Source: Reyranella sp. CPCC 100927
GTDB lineage: Bacteria > Pseudomonadota > Alphaproteobacteria > Reyranellales > Reyranellaceae
DNA: 32,640 nt
Assembly (NCBI RefSeq): GCF_007859315.1
Contig: NZ_VOHA01000042.1
Span: forward strand, 1-32,640
Direction: 5' to 3'
Shown here: piece after piece, positions 1 through 7,954 of the stretch
Layout of the letters: every line of letters begins with the position of its first letter
Numbering within the stretch: position 1 is the first letter of the stretch
Notes under the pieces: model-generated
What the model saw: the letters and a program-made list of their open reading frames with translations, nothing else
Database searches by the model: none
Told to the model about the DNA's origin: nothing
Made by a program: the position numbers and the translations under genes

Positions 1-9
1 GCGAGAAAA

Positions 10-51
10 CTGTCACCCATGTGCTGAGTACAATCTGTTACCCATGTGCTG
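10..51. repeat. Two direct repeats, possible insertion-sequence end
   Basis: Two nearly identical 17-bp units, CTGTCACCCATGTGCTG at 10-26 and CTGTTACCCATGTGCTG at 35-51, lie 25 bp apart and differ at one base. Spaced direct repeats with an ACCCATG core resemble the transposase-binding repeats at ends of IS21-family elements (recalled, not searched). No transposase is visible; if one exists it lies left of the window. Confidence 0.4.
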
Positions 52-71
52 CGGTCGCACTCCTTCGGGCA

Positions 72-97
72 CCTCCCCCAACGTTCGTTGGGGGAGG
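72..97. repeat. Short GC-rich palindrome, dispersed repeat family
   Basis: A perfect 12-bp inverted repeat (72-83 with 86-97) with a 2-base loop, preceded by CTTCGGGCACCT. The same preface, followed by a different C-tract/G-tract hairpin, occurs at 27661-27693, so both look like members of one dispersed palindromic family. It lies downstream of the leftward creatininase-family gene and could also act as its terminator. Confidence 0.6.
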
Positions 98-144
98 GAA
101 GAGCTTGCGGTCCGGCCAACGGTTGAGAGCGGCTCCCGGGATAT

Positions 145-1068
145 CTACCGCGGGTTCGCCACCGTCTTCGCGATGGCGTCGGCGAGCGCGCCCGCCGATC
201 GCGTTGCGTCGGTTCGGCCGCGCTCGGCGTTCGCGTCAGCCGGGGCGCCGAGATAGCCGTGCGGCGTGACCTGCAGGGCATGCTCGCCGCCGCGGCGCCA
301 TGTCGCCAGTTGCTCGGGTGTCAGGTTGGTCGGCGGCAGCGCGGCGATCGCGTCGGCGCGCACGACCGCCGGGAAGTTGCCGAGCATGCTGGAGGTTTCG
401 CCGGCGCCGGCGTGGACGTCGGGCTGCGGGCGTGTCGCCGGTGGCGTGGCGGGCGGCGGCGGATCGGCGGTGAGCACAAGATGCCGGTCGTCCAGGGGCA
501 GGCCGATGCGCTCGGCCATCATGCGGTTGGTGACGAAATAGACGCGCATGCCTGCCGCCGCGGCACCGCGCTTCACGCCCTCGAAAATCGCACGGTTGTG
601 GGCTGCATCGCCGTGACCTGAGACGCAGAACACGGCACCAATGCCGTCGCGCTTGAGGCTGCGGAACACATCGACCATCACCTCGATCATGATCTCGGGG
701 CGGACGTCGATCGAGCCCGGGAACGCGCTGGTGACCCGATTCACGCCCCAATAGAAGACTGGCACCACCAGGGCCGGGATGTCGCGCCGTTCCAACGCCT
801 CGCGCGCCAGTCGCGTGTTCAGGTACGGGCCGTAGACGTCGGTTCCCAGCGGCAGGTGAGGGCCATGTGCCTCGATCACGCCCAGGCCCCACAGCGCGAC
901 CGCGCCCCGTTTGATGGCGTCGGCGTACTCGGTATGGGTCATGTCGGCGATGGTGCCGGCAAAGATCGAGTAGCCGTTTTCTGCCGTTGCCGGTTGCTGG
1001 GCGTGGACCGTGGCGGACAGCGTCGCCATCCCGATGGCTGTCGAGAGTGCCAGGATCGTCCTTCTCAT
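145..1068 (-). CDS. Exported creatininase-family amidohydrolase
   Basis: A 307-aa member of the creatininase/creatinine amidohydrolase superfamily, metal-dependent enzymes that cleave cyclic or linear amides. The ATG at 1068 follows a GGAGAGG ribosome site; an in-frame start 11 codons upstream would put extra residues before the signal peptide. The N-terminus is a clear Sec signal (RRT, hydrophobic stretch, cleavage near VHAQQ), so the mature enzyme should be periplasmic, unlike classical creatininase. Conserved features are the metal-binding block EAHGPHLPLGTD, the SGHGD segment and the HAGAGETS motif carrying a His and a Glu ligand. It starts 19 bp after the amidohydrolase gene on the same strand, so the two probably form an operon. 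The substrate is unknown. Family assignment is firm; true creatinine hydrolysis is not implied. Confidence 0.85.
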   Translation of the reverse strand: MRRTILALSTAIGMATLSATVHAQQPATAENGYSIFAGTIADMTHTEYADAIKRGAVALWGLGVIEAHGPHLPLGTDVYGPYLNTRLAREALERRDIPALVVPVFYWGVNRVTSAFPGSIDVRPEIMIEVMVDVFRSLKRDGIGAVFCVSGHGDAAHNRAIFEGVKRGAAAAGMRVYFVTNRMMAERIGLPLDDRHLVLTADPPPPATPPATRPQPDVHAGAGETSSMLGNFPAVVRADAIAALPPTNLTPEQLATWRRGGEHALQVTPHGYLGAPADANAERGRTDATRSAGALADAIAKTVANPR

Positions 1069-1087
1069 CTGCGTTCCTCTCCTTGGT

Positions 1088-2947
1088 TCATCCGAACACA
1101 CCGGTATCGTGAACAGGGCGTCCGGCGAGCAACGTGGCCAGCGCCCGCGTGTCGGGGATCCGGTCCTGCTCCACCGTCATGATGTCCTGCGACAGCACGA
1201 CGAGATCGGCATGCTTGCCGGGCTCGAGCGAGCCGGTGACGGTCTCCCGGAACGACGCGATCGCCCCGTTCAGGGTATAGGCACGCAGCGCCTGTTCGCG
1301 CGTCACCTGCTCGGCGGTGCCGAGCGTGCGGCCGCCGAAGCCTTCCTTGCGGGCGAGCATGATCCAGAAGGCGAGATAGGGATCGTACGGCTCGCCGTCG
1401 GTGGAGTTGGCGATCGGTAGGCCGCTGTCGAACCAGGACCGGAACGGGATCGCTTCCGCGCTGAGGTCCGGTCCGAAGGCCGCGAGATAGGTCTGCCCGT
1501 AGACCCACAGGAACGTGCTGGCCGTCGTCGGCACCACGCCCATGGCATGGGCTCGCCGCATCTGGTCGCGGGTCGGGAACTGGCAGTGCTCGATCGCGAA
1601 GCGCCGGTCGCGGATACTGCTTTGCTGGTGGATGCTTTCGAAGATGCCGAGCGTCGTTTCGATCGCCGCCCGTCCCGAGCACTGGACCTGCAGACGCAAC
1701 CCCGCTGCCGCGGCCGTCACGAGCGCGCGGCGGAGATTCGCGTCCGACGTCAGCTGCGCGCCGCGCCACATGCCGCCCTGTGGCCGACGGTAGGGCTCGA
1801 CCATCAACGCAGCCCCCGCGCCGGCGGCGGAGTCGAATGAGAAGCCCAGTCCGCCGAGGGTCAGCAGGTCATCGCCAAGGCCGTTTCCACCCGCCGTCCG
1901 GCGCGCGCGCTCGATCACGTTGTCGGCTGCCTGGGAGTCGCCATAGGCGCTGAACGGGAAGGCGAGGGGGCAATAAGCCCTCAGCGTCAGCTCTCCCGTG
2001 GTTCGAAGCTTTTGGAGGACGGCGATCGTGCTGTCCTCCATGCCGTGACCTTCATAGATGCCCGTAATGCCGGCGCGCGCGAAAGCACCCATGCCGGTGC
2101 GGACGGCCTGCTCCTTGAGTTCGCCGGCCGGCGGCGACGGAATCCGGGGAAAGAACGGCGTGCGGCGCGGCCAGCCCCGCAAGGGAACGAGCCGAGGGTA
2201 GTTGTAGTCCATGAACACGCCGGTCGGCTCGCCGCGTTCATCCCGCACCGTGATCGTGCCGTCGGGATCCTGTCCGGCCGGCGGAAGTTGACCGCCGCGC
2301 AGCGCCGCACTGTTGGCGATCGCGACGCCGGGGGCTGCGAGGTAGTGCGGTTCGATATAGACGGGGTTGTCGGGCGCCACGCGATCGAGGTCGGCGCGGT
2401 TCGGCCACCGCTTCTCGGCCAGCGCGTCGGGATAGCCGTAAAATCGGGGTGGCCCGATGAAGGGCGGCAGCACCAGCCACGCGCCGCGCTCCAGTCGCGA
2501 CACCTCGCGCGTAACGACGCCCAGGACATCGGCGACCGAGCGGATCTCGCCCCAGTTGAACGCCAGCAACTTGGCGCCGACGCCGTCCATGTGCGGATGC
2601 GCATCGATGAACCCCGGGATGACGGCCTTCCCGGCAAGATCGACACGCCGCGTTGCGGAGCCGGCCATATCCAGCAGCCGTCGATTGTCGCCGACAGCCA
2701 TGACGCGCCCATCGCGGATGGCCACCGCTTCATGCACGCGATGGGTGGTCCCGCCGCTGTGAACCGTGCCGCCATGGAGCACCATGTCCGGGGCGTTGCC
2801 CTGGGCGCGCACGGCCCCGGACCACAGTGCGGCGCCCGTCACCAAGCCCGCCTTCAGGACGTGCCGGCGGTTGCGGTGTCCCGACCGCTCCGGTGGGTTT
2901 TCCGGTAATGCGCCGGGTGCGGGATGCATCCAGTCAGAAGAGTTCAT
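1088..2947 (-). CDS. Exported amidohydrolase (YtcJ-like, amidohydrolase_3)
   Basis: A 619-aa metal-dependent hydrolase of the amidohydrolase_3/YtcJ group. Residues 27-33 (NRRHVLK) followed by a hydrophobic stretch and an A-x-A-like cut near VRAQG look like a Tat signal, so the folded metalloenzyme is probably exported. The N-terminal beta-sandwich is followed by PGFIDAHPHMDG (about residues 111-122), with the paired metal-binding His 117 and 119; later come an EHCQFP block and a STDGEPYDP block supplying further His/Asp ligands. The C-terminus has the typical LEPGKHADLVVL strand. The neighbouring exported creatininase-family gene, 19 bp downstream, suggests sequential periplasmic hydrolysis of one amide-type substrate. 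Translation probably starts at ATG 2947; an internal ATG at 2929 is an alternative because the upstream ribosome site is weak. Confidence 0.87.
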   Translation of the reverse strand: MNSSDWMHPAPGALPENPPERSGHRNRRHVLKAGLVTGAALWSGAVRAQGNAPDMVLHGGTVHSGGTTHRVHEAVAIRDGRVMAVGDNRRLLDMAGSATRRVDLAGKAVIPGFIDAHPHMDGVGAKLLAFNWGEIRSVADVLGVVTREVSRLERGAWLVLPPFIGPPRFYGYPDALAEKRWPNRADLDRVAPDNPVYIEPHYLAAPGVAIANSAALRGGQLPPAGQDPDGTITVRDERGEPTGVFMDYNYPRLVPLRGWPRRTPFFPRIPSPPAGELKEQAVRTGMGAFARAGITGIYEGHGMEDSTIAVLQKLRTTGELTLRAYCPLAFPFSAYGDSQAADNVIERARRTAGGNGLGDDLLTLGGLGFSFDSAAGAGAALMVEPYRRPQGGMWRGAQLTSDANLRRALVTAAAAGLRLQVQCSGRAAIETTLGIFESIHQQSSIRDRRFAIEHCQFPTRDQMRRAHAMGVVPTTASTFLWVYGQTYLAAFGPDLSAEAIPFRSWFDSGLPIANSTDGEPYDPYLAFWIMLARKEGFGGRTLGTAEQVTREQALRAYTLNGAIASFRETVTGSLEPGKHADLVVLSQDIMTVEQDRIPDTRALATLLAGRPVHDTGVFG

Positions 2948-3284
2948 GATGGGTCAAACCTCGCAGGGGACGAAAGCATCCGGAGGCGACACCGCCCGTT
3001 GGCGGATCGATCGCGGTCACGCGACGCGGAACTGCGAGCGTCGACTCCTCATCACGCCGGGTCGACCGATCGCTACGGCATCTCAAGCGTGTTCATGGGA
3101 CCACTGAATTTAGGATAAGTCAAATAATTTATAAATTTCATCTTTATCATGAAAAATCGCAAATACAGAAACAGCGTTGGGCAGGCTGCGATCGTCCGGG
3201 TTGAGTGCGTCCTCGGCTGAGCCGGAAGAGTCGGGACGCAGAGGCATCGCCATGGCGACTGGCGGCAACCGCCGTGCGCCGAAC
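2948..3284. other. Intergenic gap with AT-rich island
   Basis: No convincing gene lies in these 337 bp. Positions about 3105-3180 are strikingly AT-rich compared with everything around them and contain TATAAAT-like and TTGACT-like strings on the minus strand. This is the natural place for a promoter of the leftward amidohydrolase/creatininase operon, but I cannot place -35 and -10 boxes with good spacing. The tail of the island may also hold the end of the leftward peptidase transcript. Confidence 0.4.
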
Positions 3285-4217
3285 TCAGGGTTGCCCGCCC
3301 AGCAGGCGCTTCTGGCGGGCTGACACCGGCACCGAGCCGCTGTCGAACTGGATGCGATGCACGTAGCGCCAGCCGTACAGGGCGCCGGTGTGGCGGCGCG
3401 CGCGGGTCATCCATGGAGCGGCGTCATATTCCGTGGCCACCAGGCCCATGCCCATGATCGATCGCGCACGCCTCACCGTGAGACCATACTCTTCCTCGCT
3501 GTTTCGGGGCAGGCCCAGGGCCTTCGCCGCCGCGAAATCGACGTGCTGGAAGACGCCGTCGGGCGACAGCGGGCTGTGGCCTAGCCAATGGCCAACTTCA
3601 TGAACGGCGGGAGCCTGGGTGAACTGCACGCCGCTTTTGTGCTGGTTGGTCATCGACCGCAGGGAACGGTCGTCAATTAGCCCGTGATGTACAATCGGGG
3701 GAAAAGCCTTGTAGTTCTGATCAGAAACGGCGAGCAGCTTGGCCACCCTGACCCGGGCACCGTTGGCGGCCCAGCGCACAAGGTTCACTTCCAGCGAACA
3801 GACCAGATGCGCCGGCAGCGTACGGCCCGCGATGAACTGGCGAAAATCGGCGTCGGTCATCTCGCCATCACCGTCGCCTTCGGGTGGCAGCAGGATGATC
3901 TGGTTGTTCCAGCCGCGTTCGACCGTTTGTTTGAAGTTCCGGCAGAAAGTCGCGAAACCGTCGGTCGTCCAGCTCTGTGCCGGAAAGGTGTTGTCGCCGG
4001 ACTTGTCGGTCTCGTCGAAGTTGACCGAGCCGACACGACGGAACCTTTCGCCCGCGGACGGCGCCAGGTAGCCGTTTGCACTGGAGGGGTTGGCGGGATC
4101 GTAGGGAATGAGCGCTATGTCGAGGCTCAGCCGCAGCCTGGCCGCCAGGCCATCGCGCGCCAGATCCAGCGTCGAGTTGAATGTTTTCCTGTCCGCGATC
4201 AGCCGCCGGATCGTCAT
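3285..4217 (-). CDS. Orphan HEXXH zinc metallopeptidase-like protein
   Basis: A 310-aa protein with no recognised family name. Residues 206-214 read HEVGHWLGH, an HEXXH zinc site with the extra Gly seen in metzincin-type peptidases, and residues 253-258 (SIMGMG) look like the metzincin Met-turn about 40 residues later. The expected third metzincin His at position 216 is Pro; H214 or H225 might replace it. No signal peptide is visible, and the N-terminal 170 residues match nothing I recognise. The start at 4217 has an AGGTGA ribosome site. It stands alone, divergent from the patatin-like gene, and may be a released or toxin-like effector. Zinc peptidase fold is a fair inference; substrate and export route are unknown. 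Confidence 0.6.
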   Translation of the reverse strand: MTIRRLIADRKTFNSTLDLARDGLAARLRLSLDIALIPYDPANPSSANGYLAPSAGERFRRVGSVNFDETDKSGDNTFPAQSWTTDGFATFCRNFKQTVERGWNNQIILLPPEGDGDGEMTDADFRQFIAGRTLPAHLVCSLEVNLVRWAANGARVRVAKLLAVSDQNYKAFPPIVHHGLIDDRSLRSMTNQHKSGVQFTQAPAVHEVGHWLGHSPLSPDGVFQHVDFAAAKALGLPRNSEEEYGLTVRRARSIMGMGLVATEYDAAPWMTRARRHTGALYGWRYVHRIQFDSGSVPVSARQKRLLGGQP

Positions 4218-4287
4218 CGCTCACCTGTTATGCAAGCGTCAAATGCAGTGAAGGTAGGGCCTCATCGCGGGCTGATCTTGGGCCAGC

Positions 4288-5343
4288 GTGCCATCGCTTC
4301 GGCGTAGAGCGCACAGCGTGCCACCAGCGCTCCATCCAATCGGCCTGTCGTTCGTGATGAGGATCTTTCTGAGCCGGCAGCGGCGGCTGTACAGTGCGCC
4401 CGTTCGGGTAGTCTCTGAGGATGGTCAACGCCCTCGCGTCGGGCTCGCCTTGGGCAGCGGTTCCGCCCGTGGCTGGTCGCATATCGGCGTCATCGATGCG
4501 TTGACGGAGGCCGGGATCGAGCCTGACATCGTCTGCGGGACGTCGATGGGCGCGCTGATCGGCGCCGCCTACGTCGCCGGCCGGTTGAGTGCGTTGCGGC
4601 AATGGGCCGAGGCCGCGACGTGGCGCCAGATCGCCCGGCTGACGGATGTCCGGTTGTCGGGTGGCGGCCTGATCAGCGGCAGGCTGATCGTCACCTTCCT
4701 GCGCAACCTGGGTATCAGCGAGCCCATCGAAAGCTATACTGCCCGCTATGCGGCGGTCGCCACGGAACTGGCGACCGGACGCGAGGTGTGGCTGCAAACG
4801 GGGCCGATACACGACGCCGTCAGGGCCTCCATCGCGTTGCCCGGGATCTTCAGCCCGGTACGGGTCGACGACCGGTGGCTGGTGGATGGCGGCATCTCCA
4901 ATCCCGTCCCGGTATCGGTCTGCCGCGCGCTGGGTGCCGACGTGATCATTGCGGTCAATCTCAACGGCGACCTGCTGGGGCGACGCTTTTCCGAGCCCGA
5001 GCCGCCGGCCGCCACCGAGTCGACGCGGGTTTCCGGCGAGGTGGTCCGTCGGCTGCTGAGCCGGTTGCCGCTGCCGCTGGCACGCAAGGCAACCGAGTCG
5101 CCGGCCCAGGCACCCGCGGAGGGTCAGCCGGCGCCGGGCTACTTCGACGTGCTCACGGCGTCCATCAACATCATGCAGGATCACATCACGCGCACGCGCC
5201 TGGCGGGTGAACCGCCGCATGTCATGCTGGTGCCGCGGCTGCGCAGCATCGGTTTGATGGAATTCCACCGCGCCCCGGAGGCGATTGCCGAAGGCCGTGC
5301 CTGCGTGGAGCAGGCGTTGCCGACATTGCGGCGTTATCTGTAG
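4288..5343 (+). CDS. Patatin-like phospholipase, RssA-type
   Basis: Patatin-family serine acyl hydrolase acting on phospholipids or other acyl esters. The oxyanion-hole loop GSGSARG, the nucleophile elbow GTSMG and the catalytic Asp in DGGISNPVPV are all present, giving the Ser-Asp dyad. The architecture (single patatin domain, about 300 residues, LALGSGSARGWSHIG opening) matches the RssA/YchK subgroup. The start is uncertain: GTG at 4288 gives 351 aa and ATG at 4357 gives 328 aa, and neither has a good ribosome site; family members usually begin shortly before the oxyanion loop, favouring 4357. The C-terminal part from about residue 260 is less conserved. It is followed after 58 bp by a creatininase-family gene on the same strand, possibly cotranscribed. 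Confidence 0.85.
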   Translation: MPSLRRRAHSVPPALHPIGLSFVMRIFLSRQRRLYSAPVRVVSEDGQRPRVGLALGSGSARGWSHIGVIDALTEAGIEPDIVCGTSMGALIGAAYVAGRLSALRQWAEAATWRQIARLTDVRLSGGGLISGRLIVTFLRNLGISEPIESYTARYAAVATELATGREVWLQTGPIHDAVRASIALPGIFSPVRVDDRWLVDGGISNPVPVSVCRALGADVIIAVNLNGDLLGRRFSEPEPPAATESTRVSGEVVRRLLSRLPLPLARKATESPAQAPAEGQPAPGYFDVLTASINIMQDHITRTRLAGEPPHVMLVPRLRSIGLMEFHRAPEAIAEGRACVEQALPTLRRYL

Positions 5344-5401
5344 CAGCGCTCTGTTGCGCCGGCGTATGGTGGCCCATGCAACAGATGTCCCGGAGCGTCG
5401 C

Positions 5402-6226
5402 ATGCCTGACAACGTCCGCCGTTGGGAAGACCTGACCTGGCAGGACTTTGCGCACCTCGACGTCGAGCGCAGCGTGACAGTTCTGCCGGTGGCGGCGATC
5501 GAGCAGCACGGCCCGCATCTGCCGCTGTCCACCGATGCGGTGATCAACCGCGGCATCCTTGACCGGGCCCTGGCGCAGACCGCCACCGATACGCCGCTTC
5601 TCGTCCTGCCGGCCTTTCCGGTGGGACGCAGCGATGAGCACACGGCGTTTCCCGGCACGCTGACGCTGGGCGCGGAAACACTGTCGCGGGTCTGGTTCGA
5701 GATCGGGCAGTCGGTGCACCGCGCCGGGCTGCGCAAGCTGGTGATCGTCAATTCGCACGGCGGCCAGCCGCAGATTTGCGACATCGTGGCACTCGATCTG
5801 CGGATGCGTCTGGGCATGCTGGCCGTTGTCGCCAACACCTTTGCCTTTGGCGAGCCTGCAGGGCTCTTTCCCGAAGAGGAACGTCGGCACGGTATTCACG
5901 CCGGCGCGCACGAGACCTCGATCCTGCTGCATTTGCAGCCCACCACCGTGCGCACGGCGCGCATCGATGTGTTCCCGCCGGCGTCGGCCGCGCACGACCA
6001 ACATCATCGCGAGTTGCGGTTCCACGGCAAGGTCGCGATGGGCTGGGCGACGCAGGATCTGCATCCGCAGGGCGCCTGCGGCGACGCACGCCTGGCCAGC
6101 GCCGCGGCCGGCCAGGCGATCGTCGAGCATGTTGCGGCCCGGCTCGCGGTGCTGCTGGACGAAGTGTCGCGTTATCCGCTGGCGAATCTGAAGACGGGAC
6201 CACTCGACGCGAGACGCGCGCCGTAG
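5402..6226 (+). CDS. Cytosolic creatininase-family amidohydrolase
   Basis: A 274-aa creatininase-superfamily protein starting at ATG 5402 with GGAG just upstream. No signal peptide is present, so it is cytosolic. Metal ligands sit at the same places as in classical creatininase: E34 and H36 in IEQHGPHLPLSTD, D45, H119 in NSHGG, and H166/E171 in HAGAHETS. The superfamily also contains MftE (mycofactocin peptide release) and ArfB (FAPy deformylase of archaeal flavin/F420 synthesis). Its stop codon directly abuts the stop of cytochrome b561 from the opposite strand, and GTP cyclohydrolase II and a RibD-type reductase lie just beyond. An ArfB-like role on a pyrimidine amide is therefore possible but not shown. 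It differs clearly from the exported homologue at 145-1068. Confidence 0.87.
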   Translation: MPDNVRRWEDLTWQDFAHLDVERSVTVLPVAAIEQHGPHLPLSTDAVINRGILDRALAQTATDTPLLVLPAFPVGRSDEHTAFPGTLTLGAETLSRVWFEIGQSVHRAGLRKLVIVNSHGGQPQICDIVALDLRMRLGMLAVVANTFAFGEPAGLFPEEERRHGIHAGAHETSILLHLQPTTVRTARIDVFPPASAAHDQHHRELRFHGKVAMGWATQDLHPQGACGDARLASAAAGQAIVEHVAARLAVLLDEVSRYPLANLKTGPLDARRAP

Positions 6227-6760
6227 TCACAGCATGCGGCGCAGCACACCGTCGCGGCGCACGAAATGGTGGAACAGCGCGGCGCCGATATGGATCGCTA
6301 TGGCCACCGAGAGGGTGATGCCGATGATGCCGTGCCAGGCCAGGATCTGCTTGGCTGTCGGCTCGTCCTTGCCGACCAGCGCCGGCAGTTCGAACAGCCA
6401 GAAGACGTTGATCGGCGCCCCGAAGGCCGACGTGCCCCACCAGCCGATGATCGGTTGGATCAGCAGGATGGCGTAGAGCAGGTGGTGCACGGCCGCCGAT
6501 GCCAGGTGCTGCCAGGCGGGCACCCCGGCGGGCAGGGGCGGCGGCGGATGCGTCAGGCGCCAGGCGAGACGGACGGCGACCAGCACGAACAGCAGCACGC
6601 CGATCGAGCGATGCACGTCGAACAGGGTGTTCTGCAGCCGGCCCGGCGGCAGGTCGAGCAGGACGAAGCCCATCGGAATCGTCGCCAGCACCAGGACGGC
6701 CGTGGTCCAGTGCAGCAGCCGCGCCACCGGCGTGTAGCGGGCGACGGTTTGGCTAGGCAT
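6227..6760 (-). CDS. Cytochrome b561-type membrane protein
   Basis: A 177-aa four-helix integral membrane di-heme cytochrome b of the bacterial b561 (CybB) family, which passes electrons from quinol or other donors. Predicted helices and axial His candidates are H17 in LLHW, the His in DVHRS, the HH in VHHLLY and the His cluster AIHIGAALFHHF near the C-terminus. Length is normal for the family. The ATG at 6760 lies two bases past the ribA stop at 6753-6755 within an overlap, so it is translated from the same leftward message as ribA. Its link to ribA may be only positional, or it may supply electrons to the neighbouring pathway. Its stop abuts the convergent creatininase-family gene with no gap. 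Confidence 0.9.
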   Translation of the reverse strand: MPSQTVARYTPVARLLHWTTAVLVLATIPMGFVLLDLPPGRLQNTLFDVHRSIGVLLFVLVAVRLAWRLTHPPPPLPAGVPAWQHLASAAVHHLLYAILLIQPIIGWWGTSAFGAPINVFWLFELPALVGKDEPTAKQILAWHGIIGITLSVAIAIHIGAALFHHFVRRDGVLRRML

Positions 6761-7898
6761 CGGACACCTCGTCGCCGGTGCTGTCGATCAAATGGCCGGC
6801 GCGCTGCTGCTTGGCGCGCAGATAATCCCGGTTGCTGTTGTTCACGGGCGCCACCAGCGCGATGCGCTCGGCAATCGAGACGCCAGCCTCGCGCAAGCCG
6901 GCCATCTTCGTCGGGTTGTTGGTGAGCAGGGCGACGTCCTCGATGTCGAGCAGGCGCAGCATGCGCGCGGCGATGTCATAGCGCCGCTCGTCGCGATCGA
7001 AACCGAGCACGGTGTTGGCGTCGATGGTGTCGAGGCCGCGGTCCTGCAGCGCATAGGCCCGCATCTTGTTGGCGAGGCCAATGCCGCAGCCTTCCTGGTC
7101 GAGATAGAGCAGCACGCCGCCGCCGCACGCCGCGATCATGGCAATCGCCATGCGCAGCTGGTCGCCGCAATCGCAGCGTTGCGATCCGAAGGCGTCGCCC
7201 GTCAGGCAGGCCGAGTGCAGCCGCACCGGGACCGGCCGGCTGCGATCCAACGCACCGATCACCACGGCGGTCCAGAACTGTCCGAGCGCGTCGCGGAACA
7301 CGTTGAACTGCGAGTCGCCGGCATCGGCCAGGGGTACCCGCGCGCTCGACACGCGGCGCAGCGAGCCCGCAAGGCCGGCGCGGAATGCCAGCACCTCGGA
7401 AGCGGTGACGTGCGGCACGGCGTCCGCCGGCGCCGGACGCGCCACGACGCGCCCGCGGATCGCCAGCGCCGCGGGCAGCAGGCGCGCGAGCTTGGCGAGT
7501 TCGATGGCGGCGGCGGCGACACGCCCGCCCGGCGCGACCGCGGCATCGCGGTCGGCGGCGCTGGCAAGCGCCACGACCTCCTCGCAGTCAATCGCGGGAG
7601 GCAGGCGCACGACTCCGGTCGCGATGCCATCCGTACCGAGCGCGGCGGCGCGCGTGCCGGAGACGAACAGGTCGATCGGCGCATCGCCACAGGCGGCGAG
7701 CGCCGCCAGGCGCTCCGCAGTCAGGCCCTCGACCGGCAGGACCAGCGTTCCAGCGTTTTCCTCATCGGCAATGAGAACAGGAAGACCGGCGACAAACGCG
7801 CCGATGGCGCGCTGGGTCGGCGCAAGCGGGGCATTGGCAAGCAACGGCATCATGGGTGCGGGTACGCCGGTCAAATCTCGATGTTCGTACGATCCCAC
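6753..7898 (-). CDS. ribA: GTP cyclohydrolase II with degenerate N-terminal DHBP-synthase-like domain
   Basis: A 381-aa protein that should open GTP to 2,5-diamino-6-ribosylamino-pyrimidinone phosphate, formate and pyrophosphate. The C-terminal half has the GTP cyclohydrolase II signature: zinc Cys 231, 242 and 244 in LHSACLTGD and GSQRCDCGDQL, then YLDQEGCGIGLANK. The N-terminal half resembles DHBP synthase (RibB) in layout, but its acidic DDEDRENEGD-type loop has decayed to ADEENAGT, so that activity is probably lost. I chose GTG 7898 because a GGGAGGG ribosome site sits 7 bases upstream; ATG 7853 is an alternative. It is divergent from the reductase gene at 7955, with only 56 bp between, and a separate main riboflavin operon probably exists elsewhere. 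Confidence 0.9.
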   Translation of the reverse strand: MGSYEHRDLTGVPAPMMPLLANAPLAPTQRAIGAFVAGLPVLIADEENAGTLVLPVEGLTAERLAALAACGDAPIDLFVSGTRAAALGTDGIATGVVRLPPAIDCEEVVALASAADRDAAVAPGGRVAAAAIELAKLARLLPAALAIRGRVVARPAPADAVPHVTASEVLAFRAGLAGSLRRVSSARVPLADAGDSQFNVFRDALGQFWTAVVIGALDRSRPVPVRLHSACLTGDAFGSQRCDCGDQLRMAIAMIAACGGGVLLYLDQEGCGIGLANKMRAYALQDRGLDTIDANTVLGFDRDERRYDIAARMLRLLDIEDVALLTNNPTKMAGLREAGVSIAERIALVAPVNNSNRDYLRAKQQRAGHLIDSTGDEVSDA

Positions 7899-7954
7899 AA
7901 CGAATCCCTCCCACAAGGGTATTGTGTACGTGAGGTGTCGCGTAATGTCAGTCC

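Noticed and set aside
4228-5838. Long leftward open frame of about 536 codons
   Set aside because: It lies antisense to the patatin-like and creatininase-family genes, both with intact catalytic motifs, and its product is Arg/Gln-rich without any domain, as expected from GC-rich antisense frames.
7899-7954. FMN riboswitch upstream of ribA
   Set aside because: The gap to the divergent reductase is only 56 bp, too short for the FMN aptamer, and shows none of its conserved core.
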